The position numbers and the translations under genes were made by a program. The notes beneath the pieces were generated by a model. That model searched no databases. It saw only the letters and a list, made by a program, of their open reading frames with translations, and was not told where the DNA came from. A stretch of DNA of 64,000 nt from Hyaloraphidium curvatum. Taxonomy: Eukaryota > Monoblepharomycota > Hyaloraphidiomycetes > Hyaloraphidiales > Hyaloraphidiaceae. The DNA is taken from positions 186,001 to 250,000 of the forward strand of contig JAIVFI010000028.1 of the NCBI GenBank assembly GCA_025558095.1, written 5' to 3'. This document shows, one piece after another, positions 57,259 to 64,000 of this stretch. Position 1 is the first letter of the stretch, and every line of letters starts with the position of its first letter.

Positions 57259-60200
57259 TCACTCGTTGTGCAAATCGAACACTTCGATACCCTGCCCGAC
57301 AGCAACCAAAAGCTGATCGCCACTCGATTCCGCGGCCAGCAGCGCGCCTCCGTCCGCCACCACTGTGGCGCGCGAGGCAATGGGCTCCAGCGTGGCGAGG
57401 AACTCGTCGAGCTCCCAGAACCCCACGCGCCTGTCCGCCGTGAGCGCTGCCACTGAACGCTCGCCGACTAGCGCGACGCCCCGCACCGACGACTCCCCCG
57501 TGCCCCTGACCACGGTCCACTCGCGCTCCAGCTCCATGTCATCCAACCTGAACAGCGACAGCGTAATCTGCCCGTCGTCACCGCCCGTCGCCAGCGTCAG
57601 CTCGTCCGCGCGGACGCTAAGGGCCATGGCGTTGACCCCATTGCGGTGCAGGATCCAGTCCAGCAGCGGTTCTTCGGGGAGCAGCTTCACCGGGCCGATC
57701 TCGCCGGCCAGCGCGGCGCAGGGGCCGAGATCGAGGCACAGGATCCGTCCGTCCGTGGCTCCAGAGAAAGCGACAAGGGTTTCCGCGCCGGGTTCGCCGA
57801 CCTTTGCAAGTTGGCAGCTCAGCACGCACCGCTCGTGCAGATCGGTCCAGCAGACCTGGTCAAAGGCGCCGTCGCGGAACCGCCACAGGGCCACGATCCC
57901 GTCCGATCGCCCGACAAACACCGCCGCGCAGCCCGGCGCAACCTCGCGCGCCGATACGCAGGTGACACGCACGGGATCGCCCTCCCGCGGCGCCGTGGCG
58001 AGGCACACACCCGCGCGCAGGTCCCATGCGGAGAGCGAGCCCCGCTCACCGGCGGCGAATGCAATGCCGCCCGCGAGCGAGAGCCCGCGGACGGGACCGA
58101 GGGCGCGGTGCGAGGACAGAGGGAGGAGGCGACCGGGTGTGACGCAGGAGAGCCGGATGTCGCCGTCGTCGGCGCCCGTCGCAAGCAGGTCCGGGGGGAG
58201 GAACAGTGCCGCATTGGCCTTCATGGAGTGCAGTCCGGACCGCACAACGAGCTTCACAGCGCCGCCGTCCGCGTCGAGTTTCTGGATGTAGGTAAAGAGC
58301 GTTCCGGTCTTGAGGTAGCCAACATTCAGTTCCGTCCCGACAGCAGCGAGAGCGCATTGCCGATGCCTGCTGAGTCCGCCGGCGCGCTCCTCGAAGATGG
58401 TGCTCCCGGTAAAAGTGTCCTGGATCTGGAAACCCGAGGCGGGAAAGACCGCGGCGACGACCCGCCCGAGCGGTTCGGACAAATCCGAACGTAGCGAAAC
58501 GAAGCGATCGACCCGGCCGTCCAGCTTCTTGCCTCCCACGCATGCGAACGTGAGGTCCATATGCTCGTCCGGGTCGTCGTTCCCAATCTTCTCCGCGTGC
58601 AGCACTCGGGGACGTTCTCCGTCCTCATCGCCCGACTCTTTGTCCCCGTCCGCGGCATCGTTGGCCTTTCCGTCTCCAACCGCCCAAGCCCTCACCCACC
58701 CATCGCCACCTCCCGAGCACACGACCCCAATGTCCTGATCGAGCCAGCTCACAGCCTGCCCGCCATGCAGCCCGCGTACCACAAGCCGTGGTCCGGAATG
58801 GCCAGGGGCATACATGAGCAGATCGCCAGCTGCGTTGCCGACAAGAACGAGGTCACCATATGGCAGGAAGCACATGGGAAAGGAATGCGTGGATGGAGGG
58901 AGGAAGTTGTTCAGAAACTCGAGCGACGGCGGGTCAGTGCGGGATCGGAAAGTGGCAAAGGACCCAGAAACGGTATGTACGAAAGCTGTCAGCTGGCCGT
59001 CGACATCGCGCACGTGCAGTCCCGCAACTGGCGCGTCCAGGTCACATGAAGCACGGGCGGCGGAATACCAGGCGGTGTCAGACTCCGAGGGCAGCAAAAG
59101 CACGAGCTGTCCCGAATGGGAAGCCGCCAGCACTCCGCTCCCGCAAGCAGCGAGCCGCGCGTTGCCACCAAACAGGGCGTCGTGGCACACCATTGCCCAG
59201 TGCGAGTTCGCGGTTTGCCGAAAGAAAACGTAGCCGGCGTCGGTCGCGGCCACGACCTTGCCGCCGCCGAGCAAAGCAAAGCTCCGCACGGCATCAGGCC
59301 GCTTGTGCTCATGCCCAGCGACAGCGTAGCTCTCCCACGGCGGGAGAACGAAAGGATCCGGCTCCCTGGACCGGACGTCCAGTACACGCTTCACGTCCCA
59401 TACGCAGATTCCAGAGTCCGACCCGCCCGTCGCCAAAGTCCTGCCCGAAACGTCAACAGCAAGAGCCCAAACGTCGGGCTTGGCGTGTCCCGGCAGCACC
59501 GCCAGACACCGGCCGCCCGACAGAGAAGGATTCCAGATCCTGCAAGTCGCGTCCTCACCGGCCGAAGCCACGAGGTTCGGACCGAGGAAAGTGACCCTCC
59601 AAGCTCGGGACGGGTGCCCGTACATCGTCGCCTTGGGCTGGATTTCCTCCCCAATGTCGTCCACTTGTACGGGAATGTCGTAGCAGCGCACGGTACGGTC
59701 CTCCCCGCAAGACGCGAGGGCGGTTCCCGAAGCCGAAAAGGCCACCGAATGAACGGGGCCTTCGTGCCCCGACAGCTTCACCGGCGCCGCTTGCGAAGGC
59801 GACCACAAGAGGATTCCGTTGATGGCGGTACCCGCAGCGGCTCGTAGGTTGTCAAAAGCGGAGCCAAAGAGATGGCCGGAAAAGAGGAGACAAGGCTCCC
59901 CGCGCACGGTCCGCGTAACTTCCAGCGCGGAAGAGAGGAGGTGAATAGCATTGTGGGCGGTCAGAATGCCGATGCCATCATCCAAGAAGACAGCGTCGCA
60001 GATCCAGTCCTCCAATCTGGTGGCGTTCGTCGTCGGGAGGAGGGACGCGGGGTTCAAGGAGAGCGAGAAGAGGCGCAGGGCGCGTCCTCCGAAGACGACG
60101 AGCTCTCCAGCTGCCCTGCCGTCGCTCTGCCTTCCTCGAATACCGTGAACGCGGTCGGATGTGTCCGGAAACGCGTCGAATGAGCACAATGCCTCTTTGT

Positions 60201-60324
60201 CACCCGGAACGCGGAAAACCGAAACGAAGGAATCCTCCCCGGCGCATAAAGATCCGCCTTGACCATCGTCGAGAAAAGCTAATGCCGTTACTTGCGTTGC
60301 CGAAGCGCGCGGGACGAGCCTCAT
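57259..60324 (-). CDS. WDR6/TRM734-like: WDR6/Trm734-like WD40 protein (tRNA 2'-O-methylation cofactor)
   Basis: A single exon of 1021 residues made of WD40 repeats. Family-specific blocks at the N terminus are clear: VTALAFLDDGQGGSLCAGED, DRVHGIRG, EDWICDAVFLDDGIGILTAH, then LFSGHLFGSAFDNLRAAAG followed by TAINGILLW. Classical repeats follow: LSGHEGPVHSVAFSASG, LASCGEDRTVRCYD, LVASAGEDATCRIWNP. More repeats (ATGADDGDIRL, LATGGDDGQITLSLF) continue to the end, giving the tandem-propeller length of about 1000-1100 residues usual for the family. In yeast and humans the protein works with Trm7/FTSJ1 to methylate the ribose of tRNA position 34. It is convergent with polymerase kappa (89 bp between stop codons). 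Confidence 0.8.
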   Translation of the reverse strand: MRLVPRASATQVTALAFLDDGQGGSLCAGEDSFVSVFRVPGDKEALCSFDAFPDTSDRVHGIRGRQSDGRAAGELVVFGGRALRLFSLSLNPASLLPTTNATRLEDWICDAVFLDDGIGILTAHNAIHLLSSALEVTRTVRGEPCLLFSGHLFGSAFDNLRAAAGTAINGILLWSPSQAAPVKLSGHEGPVHSVAFSASGTALASCGEDRTVRCYDIPVQVDDIGEEIQPKATMYGHPSRAWRVTFLGPNLVASAGEDATCRIWNPSLSGGRCLAVLPGHAKPDVWALAVDVSGRTLATGGSDSGICVWDVKRVLDVRSREPDPFVLPPWESYAVAGHEHKRPDAVRSFALLGGGKVVAATDAGYVFFRQTANSHWAMVCHDALFGGNARLAACGSGVLAASHSGQLVLLLPSESDTAWYSAARASCDLDAPVAGLHVRDVDGQLTAFVHTVSGSFATFRSRTDPPSLEFLNNFLPPSTHSFPMCFLPYGDLVLVGNAAGDLLMYAPGHSGPRLVVRGLHGGQAVSWLDQDIGVVCSGGGDGWVRAWAVGDGKANDAADGDKESGDEDGERPRVLHAEKIGNDDPDEHMDLTFACVGGKKLDGRVDRFVSLRSDLSEPLGRVVAAVFPASGFQIQDTFTGSTIFEERAGGLSRHRQCALAAVGTELNVGYLKTGTLFTYIQKLDADGGAVKLVVRSGLHSMKANAALFLPPDLLATGADDGDIRLSCVTPGRLLPLSSHRALGPVRGLSLAGGIAFAAGERGSLSAWDLRAGVCLATAPREGDPVRVTCVSAREVAPGCAAVFVGRSDGIVALWRFRDGAFDQVCWTDLHERCVLSCQLAKVGEPGAETLVAFSGATDGRILCLDLGPCAALAGEIGPVKLLPEEPLLDWILHRNGVNAMALSVRADELTLATGGDDGQITLSLFRLDDMELEREWTVVRGTGESSVRGVALVGERSVAALTADRRVGFWELDEFLATLEPIASRATVVADGGALLAAESSGDQLLVAVGQGIEVFDLHNE

Positions 60325-60682
60325 TCAGATCGGACGAGAGGAGCGCGGCAGCGCGTTGCGCGCGGGAAGACCACGCAAACCCCGATCCCCGATAGCCGCG
60401 CCCGCAGCCGCGAGACGTGCGGCCGAGTAGGCGAGATTCGTTCTCTGAGAACGTTAGGCTACGCATCACTGATTCCGAGGACAGATTCAGTACTCCGGGG
60501 GCCCTCGAGAGGACTCGTCCCCCTCTGATCCGACACCCGCGATTCTGGCCCACAAGAGCTTTTTGCTGCGTCTAGGCGCCTCGTCGACCTTCTCTGCTAC
60601 CTCCTGGGCCTCGACGTCCCGCCGCTGTGCTCCCCCCACCGGCCGCAAGCCCCTGTCTCGCGCGTCGCTCGTCTCCGACGCG
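60325..60682. other. Divergent intergenic region
   Basis: About 360 bp between the WDR6-like start and the small acidic ORF. Promoters of both are expected. The ORF track through it is Arg/Ser-rich and not protein-like. No RNA gene recognised. Confidence 0.45.
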
Positions 60683-60952
60683 ATGGCAGACCGACCCCGC
60701 ATCGCTACGCCACTCCCCGACGACCCCGACGACGAAGTCTCCGACAACTTCGGTGCCATGAACGAGATACATCCGAAGCAGCCGCTCGAGCGACAGGACT
60801 CGCACAAGCTCGACTTTCTGAAGAGCCCTACCTCCCCTCGTCACGAGACGCTGCCTTCGCCGAAGAAGGACGATCCACAGAAAGAGTGCGAGGAAGGAGA
60901 AGGGGCCGATATGGTCGGACCGGAGGTGACTATGGAGGGCAAGGGGATGTGA
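60683..60952 (+). CDS. Small acidic hydrophilic protein, unknown
   Basis: 89 residues from ATG 60683 (MADRPRIATPLPDDPDDEVS). It is rich in Asp, Glu, Pro and Lys, with SP motifs (LKSPTSPRHETLPSPKK) that could be proline-directed phosphorylation sites, and appears disordered. The frame is open upstream to 60563, but that part is Ser/Arg-rich. No homologous family recognised; the composition supports a real protein, but proof is weak. Confidence 0.45.
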   Translation: MADRPRIATPLPDDPDDEVSDNFGAMNEIHPKQPLERQDSHKLDFLKSPTSPRHETLPSPKKDDPQKECEEGEGADMVGPEVTMEGKGM

Positions 60953-61256
60953 CGAGGTAGACGTTCTGGAGCTCCCAGCTGATGCCGGGCCTCCAACTGT
61001 ACAGGATCTTGGATGTCATTGGATGATCAATGTCTTCTGCTACATTGGCAGTCATTCCGTCGTCGAAGCTCGATAATTCCGCGGTAGATTTGCCTGGGCC
61101 GTCCTTGCGTGCTGCGGTCGACCTTGCTGGAGGACGCGTCGTCCGGTCACGACAACTCCGCCTCCCCGCACCATCGGCGGCCTCCTGCCGCGTCCTGCAA
61201 CGTCCGCGGTGCTCCCTCTTTAAGCGCAGCCGCGCTCCCCCCGTATCTCCGCCGCC
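60953..61256. other. Intergenic region upstream of the Ysc84-like gene
   Basis: About 300 bp with a drop in GC around 60,980-61,090. It should contain the promoter and 5' UTR of the next gene. Nothing else recognised. Confidence 0.45.
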
Positions 61257-63208
61257 ATGGTGCGTGCCGGGTCCTCGCCCCCGCGACCCGCCTGACCCGT
61301 CCCCAACCCCCCGCAGCCGCCCTTCCTCCCGTTCCCGAAGGACGTCGAGGGCGAGTGCCGGCGCGCCGCGCGGTATCTCTACAAGGTCGCGCAGCCGGCC
61401 GAGTTCCAGGGCGTCATGTCGAAGGTGTCGGAGAAGGTCACCATCCCGCCCAACATCCTGAAGAACGCAAAGGGCATCGCGGTGTTCAAGGTGCTCAAGG
61501 GCGGCTTCATCTGGTCGGGCAGGATGGGCGCGGGGCTGGCGGTCGCCAAGCTGCCCGACGGGCGGTGGTCGGTGGGTGTCCCCCGGCCCCGGTGCTGAGG
61601 ACGCCCTGATCTCCCTTCGGCGGCGCCAACAGGCCCCCGCGACGTACGGTTTGCTCGGTGTCGGTGTCGGAGGGCAGATCGGAGGGCAGATGACCTACCT
61701 CGGTGGGATCCTGGAGCTCTCCAGGACAACAGTTCGCGTATCTGACTCGCGAGGCAGTGCTCATCCTCAACACTGACGGCGCCGTCACGGCTTTCAAGAC
61801 TCCCGGCAACATCACGCTCGGCGCCGATGTAGCCAGTGGGTCACCGTGCTGCACTCTTGCCTGTTGTCAGTCTGACCCCGACGTCCAACAGTCGCTGCTG
61901 GCCCCGTCGGCCGAGACGCGTCCGTCAACGGCGCCGTCTACGGATTCGCTCCCATTTTCTCCTACTCCAAGTCTGCCGGTCTCTTCGCAGGCGTCTCGCT
62001 GGAAGGCACCGTGATCATTGGTCGTCGGGACGCGGACTCCAAGTTCTACGGTGGGTTGAAGGGCATCCGGACCATTTGGTTCGCCTCTAATTGTGCGTCC
62101 AGGCCGCAAGATCAGCGCTTCGGAGATCCTTTCGGGCAAGGTGGAGCCGCCCATGGCCGCGAAGCCCCTGTACGAGGCCATCGCTCGCATCACCGAGGGC
62201 AACATTGAGGACGTCGGCGGGGACTCGGACGACGACGACGTCGGGAAGAAGGAGTGGGAGAACAAACAGAAGGAAAAGGAGCTCAAGAACCCGGACTACA
62301 ACGACCCGTCGAGGCAGGCATACGAGGTGTACACGCCCGGCGGACCTCCAACGGACGTCGAGCCCCAGGGGAACAGCATGACCCGTGCCATGCACTCGGT
62401 CACGGGCATGTTTCATCACAACAAGTCGACTCCGCCCCCGAATTCGGAGCAAGGCTACCAGGCATACGAGGCCTACGCCCCTGCGCCCCCCAAAAGCGGA
62501 ACGAGCAAACGCCCGCCCGTCGCCCCTCCCGAGCCCGAGGAGGAGCCCGAGCCGGCGCCGCCGCCGGCCTACGCCCCCCCTACGCGTTCTTCAACCGTCT
62601 CCAGCAACCCCTACGGGTCCAAGGCGGGCACCACGAGCAGGCGGGACGACCTCTATGGCTCTTCGGGATCCGGCACCACCGGGCGCCGCGACGATCTCTA
62701 CGGCGCACCCACCTCGGCCGCTGCGACCAGCAGCTATGCTCCTCCTCCGAAAACCACCACCTCGGGCGGGTACCAGCCCAAGGCCCCCGTACCTGCCTCG
62801 GGATACCAGCCGAAGGCTCCCACCCTGGCTTCGTCTGGCACGTCCGGCAGCACGATGAAGAAGCCGCCGCCGCCGCCGCCCAAGAAGCCGGACGCGCTCA
62901 GGGACAAGAAGGAGTACGTCGTGGCGTTGTGTGGGTTCTGAGCAGGTGTTGTCAGGCGAACTAGTCTGACTCGCCTCTTCCCACGGAATCCCACAGATCC
63001 GTTCGAAGCCGTCCAACCCGGCGACCTCGAGCTCGAGATGGGCGAGACCTACGAGGTGCTGGAAAAGACGCCGAGCGCGGACGGATGGTGGAAGGGACGG
63101 GCAAAGGACGGGCGGGAAGGGCTGGTGAGCTCATTTTCGCTGTCCTTCCGTGCCCTCGCTGACAGATGCCATATGCAGTTCCCGGGCAACTACACGCGCC
63201 CTGCATGA
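61257..63208 (+). CDS. YSC84-like: Ysc84/Lsb3-like SYLF-SH3 protein
   Basis: Eight exons (61257-61259, 61317-61571, 61633-61702, 61758-61835, 61892-62050, 62103-62930, 62997-63124, 63179-63208) give 516 residues exactly in frame. The SYLF domain starts at once (PFLPFPKDVEGECRRAARYL; VKIP-like VTIPPNILKNAKGIAVFKVL; SGRMGAGLAVAKLPDGRWSA; GGQIGGQMTYLVLILNTDGA across intron 3; GPVGRDASVN; FSYSKSAGLFAGVSLEGTVI). A Pro/Ser/Tyr-rich linker holds repeated RRDDLYG and GGYQPKAP motifs and a poly-Pro run. The SH3 domain closes the protein (ALYPFEAVQPGDLELEMGET, WWKGRAKDGREGLFPGNY, assembled from three exons). Relatives bind phosphoinositides and F-actin at endocytic sites. The first coding exon is only the ATG. 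Confidence 0.9.
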
Positions 63209-63303
63209 GCATCACTGCGCCGCAACAAGACGGCAAGATGGAATGGATTGTGGGCCGGTGTGGGTATTGTCCAGTCGTTTTGACCAATACACAATTGCAT
63301 ACA

Positions 63304-64000
63304 TCACCATGCCTTAGTTCTCGAGAACGAAACTTCGAACGCCGTCCGGTCCGGGATCTCGCCGTACCCCGACAGCGGAGCCCTCTTCGTGACGCGGCGG
63401 TCCGTCACCTCCACTCCCTCCCTCTGGACGAGCCAGAGCATCGCCGGGACGGTATCCAGCTCGCCCCGCTCCGGGCCCGGAGCCGAGCCGGTGATCGACT
63501 CCAGCCTCGGAAAACGGGAACCGAGGAACGACGGGAGCAGGTGGAGGGTGGCCTCCTTGCCGAGGAGCTCGACCCGTTCCAGACGCTCGAGGGACAAGTC
63601 GGGAACGTACGGCTTCGGAATCGGAGGAAGCTTGTACCCGTATGCAGGGTCCTGCGCCGGGGTGACGCGCAGCGTGGCGGAGCGCAGGGAAGGAAGCGCC
63701 GCGAGGGAACGAAACACGGTGGGTCGGAACCCGGCGTCGCCGGCCGATAGATCCGGAAAGGTCCAATCGAGGCTGCTGATCTGCCATGGAGCACCGACGG
63801 AAGGAAGCGAGGCGAGATCCAGGATGTGCAAAATCGAAAGGGAGAGGCAACGCGGGAAGAGTTCGACGAGCAGGGAGGACGGGATGGGTTCCGAACTGAC
63901 GATGCTGGAGAGCTCGGTCCGCGAGCGCGAGCGATCCGATGGGACTGACTCGCACGCTAGCGAAAGCGAAGTGAGTTCCGTAAAGCGAGCAGGGATGCTG
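63304..64000 (-). CDS. LRR/F-box-like protein, partial (right edge)
   Basis: The minus-strand frame is open from the stop at 63304 to the window edge (about 230 residues). It shows leucine-rich spacing: RFTELTSLSLACES, LLVELFPRCLSLSILHILDL, LPSLRSATLRV, LERLERVELLGKEATLHLLP and RFPRLESITGS, ending with AFEVSFSRTKAW. The N terminus, where an F-box would be, lies outside the window. Similar in style to the F-box/LRR-like gene at 51296-52608, suggesting a local family. It is convergent with the Ysc84-like gene (95 bp between stop codons). Confidence 0.55.
   Translation of the reverse strand, partial: SIPARFTELTSLSLACESVPSDRSRSRTELSSIVSSEPIPSSLLVELFPRCLSLSILHILDLASLPSVGAPWQISSLDWTFPDLSAGDAGFRPTVFRSLAALPSLRSATLRVTPAQDPAYGYKLPPIPKPYVPDLSLERLERVELLGKEATLHLLPSFLGSRFPRLESITGSAPGPERGELDTVPAMLWLVQREGVEVTDRRVTKRAPLSGYGEIPDRTAFEVSFSRTKAW

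Noticed and set aside
61703-61724. 22-nt intron in the Ysc84-like gene
   Set aside because: A 55-nt intron (61703-61757) restores the conserved VLILNTDGA motif and has a CTGAC branch site.
1-64000. CRISPR arrays, insertion sequences, transposon ends, prophage
   Set aside because: No regularly spaced repeats, transposase, integrase or terminal inverted repeats with target duplications were seen.

Overview
The window is nuclear DNA of a GC-rich eukaryote. Conserved proteins can only be read after removing many short GT-AG introns, 41-99 nt and mostly 50-62 nt, with donors of the GTGNGT type and CTGAC/CTNAC-like branch sites just before AG. Most of the spliced models below close exactly in frame. 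The gene set (mitoribosomal mL38, Ysc84-type SYLF-SH3 protein, GMA12-type GT34 enzyme, full-size ABCG transporter, DNA polymerase kappa, WDR6/Trm734) suits an opisthokont, most probably an early-diverging fungus of the chytrid or Hyaloraphidium kind. That placement is inference. There is no mobile element, CRISPR array, rRNA or convincing tRNA. Genes are dense and often head-to-head with 70-200 bp between start codons.

Layout. 0-10.7 kb: an edge ORF, a two-domain class III CoA-transferase, a secreted beta-propeller protein with a GPI-like tail, a decayed MYND-finger gene, a hotdog acyl-CoA thioesterase, a cysteine-synthase-like PLP enzyme, a DCC-family (DUF393) protein and a multi-pass membrane protein. 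10.7-17.7 kb: a catabolic-looking cluster of two PRISE-type reductases flanking a haloalkane-dehalogenase-like hydrolase and a tandem CoA-transferase; the two PRISE genes share a nearly identical tract that includes an intron. 18-29 kb: a type II membrane glycosyltransferase, an unknown nuclear-type protein, a remnant of a dehalogenase exon, a ten-exon ABCG transporter, a universal stress protein and an SDR. 29-38.5 kb: a large protein joining an OTU-like region to a dynamin-type GTPase, a second dehalogenase-like hydrolase, a GT34 enzyme and mL38.

38.7-47.3 kb is the most unusual part. Two intronless genes encode MurA fused to MurB, the two enzymes that turn UDP-GlcNAc into UDP-MurNAc, the first committed sugar of bacterial peptidoglycan. 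They lie as inverted copies at the outer ends. Each is head-to-head with a membrane-anchored GT-A glycosyltransferase, and a third copy of that glycosyltransferase lies between them. Catalytic residues of both enzymes are kept in both copies. The arrangement suggests a MurNAc- or enolpyruvyl-sugar-using glycosylation pathway in a eukaryote, acquired from bacteria and then duplicated.

47.5-64 kb: two further MYND genes, short duplicated fragments, an F-box/LRR-like gene with frame breaks, a coiled-coil membrane protein, DNA polymerase kappa with UBZ and PIP motifs, WDR6/Trm734, a small acidic ORF, the Ysc84-like gene whose first coding exon is only ATG, and an LRR-like gene running off the right edge.
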